A DNA stretch of 64,000 nucleotides from Schlesneria sp. (GTDB taxonomy: Bacteria > Planctomycetota > Planctomycetia > Planctomycetales > Planctomycetaceae), in assembly GCA_028291515.1 (NCBI GenBank), contig JAQGHU010000048.1, positions 31,840-95,839 of the forward strand, read 5' to 3'. How positions within the stretch are numbered: the stretch's first letter is position 1; every line of letters starts with the position of its first letter. Position numbers and translations under genes: made by a program. Below the pieces are notes generated by a model. That model worked only from the letters and a program-made list of their open reading frames with translations. It was not told the origin of the DNA and did not search any database. Below, piece by piece: positions 34,182 through 44,035 of this stretch.

Positions 34182-37154
34182 CTACGTTGTCGTTCGTCGG
34201 CGAGTGTTCGGTCTCAGCCGACGTTGGATCTCCGGCATCAAGCCGTACGCGAGTGCCAGCACCTTGAGAGGATGTAAGGTCGGCGTGGGAGTTCGCTGCT
34301 CCATCTGCATTCGACAGCTACTGCATTCGGTCAGTCCCAGTTGATGGTCGTCCGCTCGCATCCGTTCGATCAGATCGCGACCGATCTCGAGAGATTCTTG
34401 AAAATGTTCTCGCCTCAATCCGAACGTCCCGGCCAAGCCTGAGCAGCCATTTTCGGGCCGTAGGGCGGTGAACGAGGGGATCAAACTACAGAGGTCGGCC
34501 AAAGGCGTGGACGGCCCCAGCGACTTGAGATGGCAGGGTGTGTGATAGGTCGCGGTGAGTGGTAGCTCGTTGAATTCGGTTCGAAGTTGGCCGTTACGCC
34601 GAAGTCCCATCAAGAACGCCCCGGCTTCCACAACAGCATCGGCGACCACGGCCGCATCGGGATGATTGACCAGCTTGGGGTATTCATACTTCAGGCAAAC
34701 CGCAGCAGCAGGTTCGGTACAGACGATCGGGCTACCTTCGCGAGCGAAATCGGCAAGAACTCGAATGTTGGTTTCCGCGATCTGACGAGCCGCATCGAAA
34801 TCGCCCATCGAGATGAGCGCCATTCCCGAGGGCAGTTGTCGAGTCGGTACGTGTACTTTTTGCCCGTTGAATTCCAGGATCCGCACAAAGGCCGTCGCCA
34901 GTTCCGGGTCGTGAAAGTTCGCGAAGTGATCGACAAAGTAAACCACTGGCTGGCCGTTACGCACTGATGCTGGCGGGGCGGTCCATTCTCGGCGGGCTGC
35001 TCTTAAGAACGGGCGCCGAGCCAAAGGCGGCAAGCGACGGTCCGCGGCGACACCGAACGTCCGTTCCAAGACCCAACGCGAGAATGAATTGCCAAGAATT
35101 GGATTCACCAACCACGAGATTCCGCAGAGAAAATTGCCCCACGAGTGAACTCGTGAGAGAAACCACTCCGATGTCCGTGGCCCATTGCTGGCGAGATACT
35201 GGGATTTCGTCTCGATCATGAGTCGCGGGATGTCGACGTGATTCGGGCACTCGTCTTCGCATCGTTTGCAGTTAAAGCAAAGATCGGCCAGCTTCCGCAT
35301 TTCAGCGGACGCCAGATCATGAGTCGGCACGCGACCGTCAAACACTGCGCGAACAGCATTTGCTTTCGCACGTGGTGATCGACTTTCTGACTGTTCCACT
35401 CGAAAGAACGGACACATCCGCAGTTCTGGCTCTTGCGTGCGGCATGCTCCGCAGCCATGGCATGACGCCGCTTCGGCGCTCATTTCGACGGCCGTCCAAT
35501 TGGACTGCAAATCGTAGAGCTGTGGTGCCGGTTTTCCACTAGACACGCTATCGACTTCGACCGCAGAAACAGGACGAAGGTGATTCACGGTCAGATGCGG
35601 ATCATCCGACAACACCTTGCCGGGGTTCAGCAAATGTTGCGGATCAAACAGGTCTTTGACCTGTTGAAAGACCCGATACAGTTCGCCGTATTGCGATCGC
35701 AAAAAAGCCGTTCGCGACAACCCCAAACCGTGCTCGCCGCTGATTGATCCCCCGAGTGACAGTGCCGCGTGATAGAGATCACGAGCCAGGGCTTCCAGTC
35801 GCGGGCCGTCATGCAGCGTTGGTCGCGGCAGAAACGGGCGAATATGCAATTGGCCCACCGCCGCATGCGAATAGAGCGACGCTGTTACCTCGTGCCGTTG
35901 CAGAATCCTCCGCATCCGGACGACGAATTCTTCCAGCGCTTCGGGAGGGACGGAAATATCTTCGACGAATGGCAACGGACTGCTGGAGGGAGTCCGCACG
36001 CCATTGAGCAGGGGGACCACGCGTAGCGGCAGCGACCAGAGGAAGTCCAACTCTTCCAGCGTCCGTGCCACAAACGCTGTCGCACCCGAATCGGTGAGCT
36101 CGCCCAGACGCTTTGCCAGACTGGTCAGCTTGCCGGCCACTTCGTTTTCGCTGAAGCCGACATGTTCCACCAGGATCGCAGCTTCTGCATTCGCCGGCAG
36201 CAACCGCTCGAACCGCGTGTCCGTCTCGCGAGCCAGCGTCAGTAGCCGCCGATCCAGCAGGTCGCAAGCGCTGGGGCGGTCTACGGCGATGTTGGTGACC
36301 GCCTGAACCGCCCCTTCCAGCGATCCAAACGAAATCAGCATCGCCCCCCGATGTGCCGGCAAGGCTGTGACTCGGAGAGTGGCTGATGTGAAGAGAGCCA
36401 GCGTTCCTTCCGATCCGACAAGCAGCTTCGCCAGATTCAGGTGCGTCGGCGTCAGCACGCCTCTCAAGAAATAGCCGGCGCGGTTTCGCGGCAGGCTTGC
36501 CGGCTGTTTCTCGCCAATCAGTTCGGCGTGGTCGGCCAGCAGGGATGCCAGCTGACTGACAATCTCTCGCTTGGCCGATGATCCGTTGGGCCCGTCGGCG
36601 GAGAGATGATTCAATGGCTCCAATTCGGCCGTGAATCTGGCCTTGCCGGCGAGCATTGCATCAATGCTAATCACGTGGTCTCGGGTTGAGCCAATGCGGA
36701 TCGAGTGTGATCCCGCGGCGTCCAAGGCCAGCATGCTGCCGATTGTCGTCGTCGCCGAATTCGACGGATCCGGCGCGAAGCAGCGACCGGTGTTCGCCAG
36801 AGTGCGATTCAGTACGCTGTGGACCACGCCGGGTTGAACCCGCACCGTCTGGTCATTGACGTGCTCAATGGCATTCATGTGCCGTGCGAAATCGACGATG
36901 ATCCCGCTTCCCAGCGCCTCACCTCCCACGCTGGTTCCCGCTCCGCGCGCGACCAGTGGAAGGTTTTGCTCGGCGGCGTAGGTGACCAGTGTCGCCAGAT
37001 CATCGCTATCCAGCGGGCAGGCGACGGCCATCGGCGTGATTTGGTGCAGACTCCCATCAGTCGCATAGAGTGACGTGGAAATCTGATCGCAACCGAGTTC
37101 GCCCCGGAACACACCAGCCAAGTCTTCGACGAGTCTCGTCTGCCGGGCGTCCAT
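34182..37154 (-). CDS. FAD-linked oxidase fused to a 4Fe-4S/CCG-domain dehydrogenase module
   Basis: A 990-residue protein in the D-lactate / glycolate dehydrogenase (GlcD plus GlcF or Dld-II) class. The FAD PCMH domain is at about 30-210 (LPLVARGAGTSVGGEALGSGIIVDF, FAPDPSNSATTTIGSMLA), and the FAD-oxidase C-terminal domain follows to about 525 (SGEHGLGLSRTAFL near 500). Cysteine clusters CHGCGACRTQEPELRMCPFF near 573 and CFNCKRCEDECPNHVD near 631 bind 4Fe-4S clusters. Two CCG-type modules end it (YHTPCHLKSLG, NGCSGLAGTFGLRREH, TECSSCRMQMEQ). It should oxidise a 2-hydroxy acid and pass electrons to the quinone pool. The fusion of GlcD- and GlcF-like halves is common in bacteria. Substrate unknown. 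Confidence 0.92.
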   Translation of the reverse strand: MDARQTRLVEDLAGVFRGELGCDQISTSLYATDGSLHQITPMAVACPLDSDDLATLVTYAAEQNLPLVARGAGTSVGGEALGSGIIVDFARHMNAIEHVNDQTVRVQPGVVHSVLNRTLANTGRCFAPDPSNSATTTIGSMLALDAAGSHSIRIGSTRDHVISIDAMLAGKARFTAELEPLNHLSADGPNGSSAKREIVSQLASLLADHAELIGEKQPASLPRNRAGYFLRGVLTPTHLNLAKLLVGSEGTLALFTSATLRVTALPAHRGAMLISFGSLEGAVQAVTNIAVDRPSACDLLDRRLLTLARETDTRFERLLPANAEAAILVEHVGFSENEVAGKLTSLAKRLGELTDSGATAFVARTLEELDFLWSLPLRVVPLLNGVRTPSSSPLPFVEDISVPPEALEEFVVRMRRILQRHEVTASLYSHAAVGQLHIRPFLPRPTLHDGPRLEALARDLYHAALSLGGSISGEHGLGLSRTAFLRSQYGELYRVFQQVKDLFDPQHLLNPGKVLSDDPHLTVNHLRPVSAVEVDSVSSGKPAPQLYDLQSNWTAVEMSAEAASCHGCGACRTQEPELRMCPFFRVEQSESRSPRAKANAVRAVFDGRVPTHDLASAEMRKLADLCFNCKRCEDECPNHVDIPRLMIETKSQYLASNGPRTSEWFLSRVHSWGNFLCGISWLVNPILGNSFSRWVLERTFGVAADRRLPPLARRPFLRAARREWTAPPASVRNGQPVVYFVDHFANFHDPELATAFVRILEFNGQKVHVPTRQLPSGMALISMGDFDAARQIAETNIRVLADFAREGSPIVCTEPAAAVCLKYEYPKLVNHPDAAVVADAVVEAGAFLMGLRRNGQLRTEFNELPLTATYHTPCHLKSLGPSTPLADLCSLIPSFTALRPENGCSGLAGTFGLRREHFQESLEIGRDLIERMRADDHQLGLTECSSCRMQMEQRTPTPTLHPLKVLALAYGLMPEIQRRLRPNTRRRTTT

Positions 37155-37214
37155 GGGTCATTCTGATGAGATGATGGGTCAACGAAGATCGACGAACGTC
37201 ACAAGGCGACCGTC

Positions 37215-37694
37215 CTACCGCGGAGCGACGGATTGTTCTGCTTGTTTGAGCCGAATTGCTTCCTGACGATAACGTTCATTCACCTCAAGGTCGAACGTCC
37301 CCACCTGTTCGAGGTTCGGGATGCGACGGAATCTGGCATGACAGCGATAGCAAACCAGGCAATCACGCATGACGACGTACAAGATCATGTCGGCCAGTGC
37401 GAACATCATCAAAATGCCCAGCGACAGCTCCGGTTGCATGTAGGCCATCGCCACGGTGCTGAGGACGACGCCCAAGGCCACAATCGCCACGCCCAGTGTT
37501 TGCGAGAAGTCTTTCTGTCGCCAGAGATCCTGACAACCGCAGGCCAGGCATCGCGTCGGCAGTTCGCCCTGCAGATCCCCTTCGCCAATCGGACGAGTCC
37601 ACTGGCAATCGGGACACATGATCGCCTGGCTGGCGGCAGTCACTTCGCTGCGTTCGGGCTGCAGACATTTGGGGCAGTCGTACGTGATTTGCAT
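37215..37694 (-). CDS. Zinc-ribbon membrane protein
   Basis: A 159-residue protein that begins with zinc-ribbon cysteines (CPKC at 7-10, CPDC at 27-30, CLACGC at 49-54), then two membrane helices (about 70-108) and a further CLVCYRCHARF after them (about 114-124), so the metal sites lie on the same side as the N-terminus. Function unknown. It follows the membrane-protein gene at 37738-38499 by 43 bp on the same strand and both precede the FAD/iron-sulfur gene, suggesting a shared transcript. Confidence 0.8.
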   Translation of the reverse strand: MQITYDCPKCLQPERSEVTAASQAIMCPDCQWTRPIGEGDLQGELPTRCLACGCQDLWRQKDFSQTLGVAIVALGVVLSTVAMAYMQPELSLGILMMFALADMILYVVMRDCLVCYRCHARFRRIPNLEQVGTFDLEVNERYRQEAIRLKQAEQSVAPR

Positions 37695-37737
37695 GGAATA
37701 ACAGACGCTTCTGGTTCGCGTGTGGAATAAGATCGAA

Positions 37738-38499
37738 TCAAAGAGGAACGTGCAGTTCGTAGTACAGCAATGCCGCGGACATTTCGCCGATAAAGGTCAA
37801 GATCACGCCCGCGAACAAGACTCCGGTCGCCGCTTGCGTATTCCGATATCGTAGGATTTGCAGAGCCATCACCGCGATCACCAGTGGCGCAATGATCCCG
37901 GCCAGCCATCGCAGCGCAAACCATGTCCAGACTGTCCCGCCTGTTAAGCTCGATCCCGCCAGCAGCCAGCCAGCGGCAGAGACCAACAGTCGCAAGACGA
38001 CGGCAATCCCGAACAATAGGCTGAGTCGCTTCAAGGGATCAATCGACATCGTGGGAGCGGTCAGATACCAGTGACCCAACAGCATTCCCGTCACCGCTCC
38101 GCCAAGCACCGCCGCCGTAGCAACTTGAGAAACCAGCACCAACGCTCCAGACTCAAATCCTCCGCGAGACAGCACCAAGCTGCCGAAACTGGCGATCAAG
38201 ATCGCAAAGACGCAGACTGTTCCCGCTCGCCGTTTGTCCAGCATCCACAGCACGGACCCAGCATAACCGCAGGCGGCAACCACACCCGCCATGATTCGAG
38301 CGGCCAGGATCCATTGATCCGAGGTCTGCTGACCAGTCGACGACGTCAGTTGCCCCAACGTCAACATCGCCAAAACCCCCAGTCCCATCGCGACCATCAT
38401 CTGGATCCGAAAGAAGCCGGCGGTGACCTGTGAACGCGGCATCAGCGCCCACATCAGGCTCATCCCCAGAATCAACATCAATGCAAATTGAGCAATCAT
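37738..38499 (-). CDS. Multi-pass membrane protein of unknown function
   Basis: A 253-residue protein with about eight membrane helices (first at 5-22, last at 228-248) and few charged residues. The two halves show no obvious repeat. Histidines are rare (GHWYL, YELHVPL), so a heme-b role is not evident. It lies 43 bp upstream of the zinc-ribbon membrane protein gene on the minus strand. I do not recognise a family. Confidence 0.75.
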   Translation of the reverse strand: MIAQFALMLILGMSLMWALMPRSQVTAGFFRIQMMVAMGLGVLAMLTLGQLTSSTGQQTSDQWILAARIMAGVVAACGYAGSVLWMLDKRRAGTVCVFAILIASFGSLVLSRGGFESGALVLVSQVATAAVLGGAVTGMLLGHWYLTAPTMSIDPLKRLSLLFGIAVVLRLLVSAAGWLLAGSSLTGGTVWTWFALRWLAGIIAPLVIAVMALQILRYRNTQAATGVLFAGVILTFIGEMSAALLYYELHVPL

Positions 38500-38609
38500 C
38501 CCGGAATGATATGCTCGCCGCCGCCTTTTTTGAATGAACGGCGGTCAATGACAGGGAAAGCGATGTCATCGCTGATGGCTCTCGAGGATATTGGGGCCGC
38601 GGCTGTTCC

Positions 38610-38636
38610 GTAGGACGGATTGGAAATCCGTCCTAC
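38610..38636. repeat. Dispersed palindrome GTAGGACGGATT
   Basis: GTAGGACGGATT (38610-38621) pairs perfectly with AATCCGTCCTAC (38625-38636) around the loop GGA. The form (short perfect arms, tiny loop, intergenic) is that of a dispersed repeat in planctomycete genomes. It sits 16 bp past the end of gdx, which is transcribed toward it. Confidence 0.75.
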
Positions 38637-38651
38637 CGAAATCACCGACCC

Positions 38652-38969
38652 TCAATGGCTGCTGAACTTCAACCCGACAATGGCGATCAACAGCAGGCAG
38701 ATAAAGAAGATCCGAGCCGGGCTGACAGGTTCGCCAAGGAACACAATCCCCAGCAGCACTGCGCCGGCGGCGCCAATTCCGACCCAGACGGCGTAGGCGG
38801 TCCCAATCGGCAAGGTTCGAGCGGCGATCGACAGCAGGATCATGCTCGCCACGATCCCCAGAATCGTAAATAGACTGGGCCAGAACTTGGTGAAGCCGTC
38901 GGTGAATTTCAGCCCGACAGCCCAACCCGCTTCGATTAGCCCAGCAATAATCAGCAGCAACCACGCCAT
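38652..38969 (-). CDS. gdx: SMR-family guanidinium exporter (Gdx/SugE type)
   Basis: A 105-residue four-helix transporter of the small multidrug resistance family. MAWLLLIIAGLIEAGWAVGLKFTDGF aligns with the Gdx/SugE subgroup (conserved Glu in the first helix, WAVGLK), as do PIGTAYAVWVGIGAAGAVLLGI in the third helix and the ending IGLKFSSH. Gdx proteins export guanidinium with proton antiport as dual-topology dimers. The frame opens at 39206, but ATG 38969, preceded by AGGGG eight bases away, gives the exact family length. I looked for a guanidine (ykkC-type) riboswitch in the 116 bp up to the divergent hemD start and did not see one. Confidence 0.93.
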   Translation of the reverse strand: MAWLLLIIAGLIEAGWAVGLKFTDGFTKFWPSLFTILGIVASMILLSIAARTLPIGTAYAVWVGIGAAGAVLLGIVFLGEPVSPARIFFICLLLIAIVGLKFSSH

Positions 38970-39085
38970 GACGATACCCCTTTTGAATAGGGCGTCGTCT
39001 TTGCATAACCGGGTACGGCGCGTCTCGTCCGGGACCAACTGTGGCCAGTGCGAGCATCTTACGCAGGTCATCGCAGGAAGGAAAC

Positions 39086-40018
39086 ATGGCGCGACCGCGG
39101 CTTGATCCGGAATCGCCGCGAGTCGATACTCTGCGAGTCCCGACCCACTGGCCCATCGAGATTCCGCACATGACCGAAACACCTCCACAGGCCTCCACTT
39201 CGCCACTGCGCGTGCTCAGCCTGGAAAGTCGCCGGGCCGAGGAAATGCGTTCGTTGATTGAACGGCACGGCGCGATCGCCACGGTGGCTCCATCGATGCG
39301 AGAAGTCCCGCTGGAGGAAAATCACGCTGCCTTGGCGTTTGGCGAGAGCCTGTTTGCCGGGCAGGTCGACATCATGGTGTTCCTGACTGGTGTCGGGGCG
39401 GCCGCGTTGATGGATGTCCTGGAAACGCAGTGGCCTCGCCCGGAAATCCTGGCGGCGTTCAATCGCTGTACGATCGTGGTTCGCGGCCCTAAACCGACGG
39501 CCGTGCTCAGGGATTGGGGCCTGAAGATCGATCATCGGGCTCCCGAACCGAATACCTGGCGCGAGTTGCTGGCGACGCTGGTGGCCGAAGTTCCGCTCGC
39601 CGGAAAGAAAATTGCCGTTCAGGAGTACGGAAAACAGAGTGAAACGCTGGAAGGTGAACTGCAGCGCCTGGGTGCCAGCGTTCAGTCCGTTCCTGTTTAT
39701 CGCTGGGAATTGCCCGAAAATACTGCGCCGCTACGTCAGGCAATCCAGCAAACGATTCGTGGCGAGTTCGATCTGATTCTGTTCACCAGTGCCCAGCAGT
39801 TCCACAACCTGATTGCCGTCGCCGACGAATCCGGCTCTCGCGAAAAATGGCTTCAGGCGACCCAGCGATGCGTCGTCGCTTCCATCGGTCCGACGGCAAC
39901 CGAGACCCTGGTCGAAGGGGGCTTAACTGTCGGCTTGGAACCTTCTCATCCGAAGATGGGAACCCTGGTTCGCGAAGCCATCGCGGCAGCCTCGGAAATC
40001 ATGACTCGTAAGTCATAA
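39086..40018 (+). CDS. hemD: Uroporphyrinogen-III synthase
   Basis: A 310-residue protein of the HemD family, which closes hydroxymethylbilane to uroporphyrinogen III in tetrapyrrole synthesis. The two-domain layout is visible: RVLSLESRRAEEMRSLIERHGAIATVAPSMREVPL near 43-78, MVFLTGVGAAALMDVL near 97, VVRGPKPTAVLRDWGL near 129, then QEYGKQSETLEGELQRLGA near 175, LILFTSAQQFHNLI near 220 and ASIGPTATETLVEGGL near 257. HemD proteins diverge strongly, so the identification rests on these spaced blocks. ATG 39086 is preceded by AGGAAGG; ATG 39170 would remove a Pro-rich leader. It is divergent from gdx; no other hem gene is adjacent. Confidence 0.85.
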   Translation: MARPRLDPESPRVDTLRVPTHWPIEIPHMTETPPQASTSPLRVLSLESRRAEEMRSLIERHGAIATVAPSMREVPLEENHAALAFGESLFAGQVDIMVFLTGVGAAALMDVLETQWPRPEILAAFNRCTIVVRGPKPTAVLRDWGLKIDHRAPEPNTWRELLATLVAEVPLAGKKIAVQEYGKQSETLEGELQRLGASVQSVPVYRWELPENTAPLRQAIQQTIRGEFDLILFTSAQQFHNLIAVADESGSREKWLQATQRCVVASIGPTATETLVEGGLTVGLEPSHPKMGTLVREAIAAASEIMTRKS

Positions 40019-40664
40019 CTAGGGAATTTCACTAGGGACGGACCGTAGAGTTGCACATGTGTTGCAACGTGTTACGATGCGACCGCAATCTGGGGCGTTT
40101 TTTTCCAAAATACAACCCGGAGACAACCGAGTTGTTCATGGCTCGGAGACGAACGGTCTTTCGAATGCGGGCTTTGCCGAGCAAACTCCGCCTCGCAAGT
40201 TGTTTCTTGATGGTCAGTTGTGTGAAGGTGCCAGGATGTTTCCTTTCCTTGGCGAATTGATTGAACTGATGGTCTTGCTGTTTCAGCGAGCCTATCGGTG
40301 TTTGCAGATTTCTGTGGGAGCCATGCCAGTTGAACTGGATGAGCAGACCATCGCGATCCTGCAGCAGGCCAATTCGCGCCATTCCATTTGGCCGGCAATC
40401 GCCGCGCACAGATTGGCAAACGGTCCTCCTTGGGACTGGTGCGCCCATTTGTTCGGCAATCCTGTCGGGTCGGTCCAACTGGTGACAGCTTCCATACCGT
40501 CGCGTCGCTTCATTCGCGGCTGATCATCTCGATTCAACAATCCGTTTGCTCTCTGCCGACTGGTGGCTCTGTCATCAGGCGGAACGCCATGTCCTGATCA
40601 GGGCCTCGTGTTTCGACACGATTCGTCCGTTTGGTGTCTCCGGATCACGGCAATTGGGGGCACT
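40019..40664. other. Region between hemD and rny without a convincing gene
   Basis: These 646 bp hold several overlapping open frames on both strands (such as 40059-40523 plus and 40032-40478 minus), none with a ribosome site or recognisable product. The long distance suggests an extended rny leader, where RNase Y levels could be controlled, or a decayed gene. No terminator-like hairpin was seen. Confidence 0.45.
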
Positions 40665-42206
40665 ATGGAATATGTCGTCGGTGGAATCCTGGGAATTCTT
40701 ATCGGTGGAGCAATTGGCTTCATCGTCGAACGCGCAATGAAGGGCGGCGCTTATAAGACTCGCGATGAAATCGTCGAGCAGGCCAAACGCGACGCCGAAA
40801 ACATCGCGAAGACCGCCGAGTTGACCGCGAAAGAAGAAGGCTTCCGCCGCCGCGAAGCGGTCGAAAAAGAGCTGAACAGTGCTCGAGACGGCCTGCGCAA
40901 CCAAGAACGGCAACTCGACAAGCGCGAGTCCGGAATCAAAGATCTGCAGGACGACATCCAGAAGAAAGAACGCATGCTGGAAGCCACCCAGCAGAAGCTG
41001 GTGGAACGCAATAAGTCGATCGAAGCGAAAGAAAAAGAACTCGATCGCACGATGAAACAAGGGCAAGAGCAGCTCTACAAGATCAGCGGCCTCGATCAGA
41101 AGTCCGCCACCGACTTGCTGCTGACGCAACTCGAACGCGAACTGAAGAACGAGACCGGCGCTCTGATTCTGAAGCAGGAATCGGAACTGAAACTGCAGTC
41201 CGAAAAGATGGCTCGCGAAATCATCGGGATGTCGATTCAGCGTTATGCGTCGGCTCACACCTCCGAATCGACGGTTTCGACGATCGACATCCCCAGCGAC
41301 GAAATGAAGGGCCGCATCATCGGTCGCGAAGGCCGAAACATCCGTGCCTTCGAAAAAGCGACCGGCGTTGACGTGATTGTCGACGATACGCCCGGCGTCG
41401 TCGTGGTGTCGGCGTTCGATAGCGTTCGTCGTGAAACGGCCAAACAAGCTTTGGTGAAACTGATCCAGGACGGCCGGATCCATCCGACTCGCATCGATGA
41501 AATCGTCGCCGAAACGCAGAAGGAAATGGAAGCGTTCATCCTTCGCCAAGGACACGAAGCGGCACAGGAAGCGGGTGTCCCCAACTTGCACGAAAAACTG
41601 CTCGCCCTGATGGGGCGTCTGCACTTCCGCACCAGCTACAGCCAGAACGTGCTGCGCCACTCGATCGAAGTTTCGCACCTGACCGGCTTGATGGCCGAGC
41701 AATTGGGCCTGAACGGCAACCTCGGTCGCCGCTGCGGCTTCCTGCACGACATCGGTAAAGCCGCCGACCACGAAATGGAAGGGGGTCACCCCGCGGTCGG
41801 TGCCGAACTGCTGAAGCGCTACGGTGAAAAGGGCGAAGTCGTCCACGCGGCCTTAGGTCATCACGACGACATTCGTCCCGAGTACATCTACACGGTGCTG
41901 GTCGCCGCCGCCGATGCCTGCTCTGCCTCACGCCCCGGAGCTCGTCGCGAAACGCTTGAAAAGTACGTCCGCCGCCTCGAAGAACTCGAATCCCTCGCCT
42001 GCGGTTTCCCGGGCGTCGAACAAGCCTTCGCCGTTCAAGCCGGTCGCGAAGTCCGAGTGGTGGTCAATCCGCAAGATGTCAGCGACCGCGAAGCGGCTCG
42101 ATTGTGCCGAGACCTTGCCACTGCGATCGAACAGTCGCTCACCTATCCTGGTGAAGTGAAAGTGACTGTGCTGCGTGAGACGCGAGTGATCGAGTACGCG
42201 AAGTAA
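40665..42206 (+). CDS. rny: Ribonuclease Y
   Basis: A 513-residue endoribonuclease of mRNA turnover. The N-terminal membrane anchor [22 protein letters not shown] is followed by a long coiled coil (about 40-200, [19 protein letters not shown]), a KH domain with [33 protein letters not shown] (about 208-240), and the HD domain with [18 protein letters not shown] and [19 protein letters not shown] (about 365-385). The His-Asp pair binds the catalytic metals. ATG 40665 follows GGGGG and begins the anchor; the upstream frame to 40563 is leader. A strong intrinsic terminator follows the stop. Length is normal for the family. Confidence 0.97.
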   Translation: MEYVVGGILGILIGGAIGFIVERAMKGGAYKTRDEIVEQAKRDAENIAKTAELTAKEEGFRRREAVEKELNSARDGLRNQERQLDKRESGIKDLQDDIQKKERMLEATQQKLVERNKSIEAKEKELDRTMKQGQEQLYKISGLDQKSATDLLLTQLERELKNETGALILKQESELKLQSEKMAREIIGMSIQRYASAHTSESTVSTIDIPSDEMKGRIIGREGRNIRAFEKATGVDVIVDDTPGVVVVSAFDSVRRETAKQALVKLIQDGRIHPTRIDEIVAETQKEMEAFILRQGHEAAQEAGVPNLHEKLLALMGRLHFRTSYSQNVLRHSIEVSHLTGLMAEQLGLNGNLGRRCGFLHDIGKAADHEMEGGHPAVGAELLKRYGEKGEVVHAALGHHDDIRPEYIYTVLVAAADACSASRPGARRETLEKYVRRLEELESLACGFPGVEQAFAVQAGREVRVVVNPQDVSDREAARLCRDLATAIEQSLTYPGEVKVTVLRETRVIEYAK

Positions 42207-42236
42207 GAGCGATTCGCGAACTTCAAGACCGCGATC

Positions 42237-42290
42237 AAACAGGCGATCCCGGGCAGAGTTTTCTCAGTCCGGGATCGCCTGTTTTAGTCA
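42237..42290 (+). terminator. Intrinsic terminator of rny
   Basis: AAACAGGCGATCCCGG at 42237-42252 pairs perfectly with CCGGGATCGCCTGTTT at 42269-42284 around a 16-base loop, followed by TTAG. It starts 31 bp after the rny stop. Confidence 0.8.
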
Positions 42291-42443
42291 AAGCTACGTG
42301 CAGACAATTGCGTCGAAAGTGGTTGGAATCAGTCATTGGCATCCGGTGCAGATCAACACCGTGATCTCGTCAACCAGCACATTGTGTCGAAGCCTGGGAT
42401 AAGAGAACCGGCAATCGCAAATCGCCGGTCTGGCTGATGTTGC

Positions 42444-42896
42444 CTATTTCGAAACCAGTTCCAGTTTGACGGGCGTCATTCCTTTTTTCACTTCGGCCTC
42501 AAGTCCCGATTTCGTGATATCGAGATATTTTTCGGGGATGAGACTGGTCGGCTTTTTGAGCATGTCGCTCGGATTCGTTGGGGCGGTTTTCTCTTGATCA
42601 AATGATTGCACGCTGACCTTGTACTGACCAGCGACAACACCAGGGGCAGACACCGTTGTCGCCATCGTAAACTTGCCGTCTTTAATTGCACCTGTCGCGG
42701 GTTGTCCCGCTGTCGGATTGACAGGAGCAAAGCTGACAATCCCTTGCTTCAGGGGGGCGCCGTCAAGCGTGATTGTCCCATTGCACGAAACTAAGTTTGC
42801 AATCGGCTTGATGTCGCCAGAGCCACCGCAACCCAAGATCACGAAGACCATCAGCGAACCAGCCATCTGGCAATAATCTCTGGAAACGAAATACAT
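42444..42896 (-). CDS. Small exported lipoprotein (carboxypeptidase-regulatory-like fold)
   Basis: A 150-residue protein with a lipoprotein signal: a basic N-terminus, hydrophobic MAGSLMVFVILG, and Cys near residue 23 (VILGC). The mature part (NGTITLDGAPLKQGIVSFAPV, GAIKDGKFTMATTV, GVVAGQYKVSVQSFD) has the beta-sandwich repeat of carboxypeptidase regulatory-like domains found in many planctomycete lipoproteins. These genes commonly follow a DUF1559 gene, as here (107 bp downstream of the DUF1559 gene at 43004-44035, same strand). It probably sits in the outer or cytoplasmic membrane facing the periplasm; its function is unknown. Confidence 0.85.
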   Translation of the reverse strand: MYFVSRDYCQMAGSLMVFVILGCGGSGDIKPIANLVSCNGTITLDGAPLKQGIVSFAPVNPTAGQPATGAIKDGKFTMATTVSAPGVVAGQYKVSVQSFDQEKTAPTNPSDMLKKPTSLIPEKYLDITKSGLEAEVKKGMTPVKLELVSK

Positions 42897-43003
42897 AATT
42901 CAGGGCATTCCAAGCTGGGGTAAGAAAAGACAACGGGCATCTCGAAGCGATATCACGCTATCAGACGCCCGTCGACATTGGAAAATCGAAGTGACGAAGC
43001 CAA

Positions 43004-44035
43004 TTAGAAGTCGCCAACCACGTTTCCGTCGGCGCGATTTCCGAGGTAATTGTAAGTCGCGAAATCGATGTTATTGCTGATGAATCGCACAGAGCCGTCA
43101 CCCATCAAGAAATGAGCTCCCCCGGTGTGGTAACTGCTGGCACCCATGCTCACCTGATAGGGAGTCATCCCCGTTGGGTTGGTGCCGGGGGTTGCACCAG
43201 TGGTATTCATGTTCGGCGAATTGATCTTCATGTTGGTCACGAGGACGTGAACATTGACGCTGAACATCCCACCCCAGACACTTAGTTCTCCCCGCCGTTC
43301 ACCAAGGAGAATTGTATTGGTGGTCCCGTCGATCAGATCCCTAATGCCGAGGGAAACCAACCCATTGCTGAATACCCCTGCAACCGCCGCCGGAGAATCC
43401 GTTTGCATTGCTGAGTTGGGCATATCGCAATAAGTTCCGGCACCCGCAGCACAGTCTGGGCTTACGCCAAGCCAAGGTCCGCTACGAGATCCACCGGCAC
43501 TGGGTGCATAGCACATCGGCGACGCGGTGTACCCATTGCAGGGGTTCCCGGCGTTATCGGGAGCCGAACAGCCATTATCCCAGCCAGCACTACCGACAGC
43601 AGTGACACCGCCGCTGTAGGGATTACTTGGACAAGACTGGAAGCCAAAGTGCTTGTTGTTGATCAGCGAGAGATTTGTTGGGTTTCCAGAGACACTGTCC
43701 GTGATGTGATTGCTGAAGTTAATGAGATTGTACAATGGTGCTTGATCAATATACGGCAGGACAAATTCATTCCACGTATGCGCGGGGAAATTGCTTGTAT
43801 TCGTTGGTTGTTGCATGGACGCATACGGGAACTTCGAGACTGTGTCGTGGTAATTGTGCAGTGCCAGCCCCAGTTGCTTAACATTGTTTTTGCACTGTGT
43901 GCGCCGCGCCGCTTCGCGAGCCTGCTGAACTGCCGGTAGCAATAAGGCAATCAGAACCGCGATGATCGCAATCACCACGAGAAGCTCAATTAATGTAAAC
44001 CCACTCCGGACTCGTCGAGTTGTCTTCATAAACAA
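43004..44035 (-). CDS. DUF1559 prepilin-like protein (H-X9-DG domain)
   Basis: A 343-residue protein with a type IV prepilin-type N-terminus: basic leader, then [53 protein letters not shown]. The Gly before FTLIE is the prepilin peptidase site and the Glu the conserved fifth residue. The rest is the DUF1559 (SBP_bac_10) domain, ending in HTGGAHFLMGDGSVRFISNNID, the H-X9-DG element. These proteins occur in dozens of copies per planctomycete genome and likely form pseudopilus-like or cell-surface structures. ATG 44035 or 44029 starts it; AAGG precedes it. The lipoprotein gene follows. Confidence 0.95.
   Translation of the reverse strand: MFMKTTRRVRSGFTLIELLVVIAIIAVLIALLLPAVQQAREAARRTQCKNNVKQLGLALHNYHDTVSKFPYASMQQPTNTSNFPAHTWNEFVLPYIDQAPLYNLINFSNHITDSVSGNPTNLSLINNKHFGFQSCPSNPYSGGVTAVGSAGWDNGCSAPDNAGNPCNGYTASPMCYAPSAGGSRSGPWLGVSPDCAAGAGTYCDMPNSAMQTDSPAAVAGVFSNGLVSLGIRDLIDGTTNTILLGERRGELSVWGGMFSVNVHVLVTNMKINSPNMNTTGATPGTNPTGMTPYQVSMGASSYHTGGAHFLMGDGSVRFISNNIDFATYNYLGNRADGNVVGDF

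Noticed and set aside
38970..39085. Guanidine riboswitch upstream of gdx
   Set aside because: ACGA segments occur, but no paired stem-loops of the ykkC or mini-ykkC type could be drawn.
40059..40523. 154-residue open frame between hemD and rny
   Set aside because: No ribosome site, no recognised product, and competing frames on the opposite strand at the same place.
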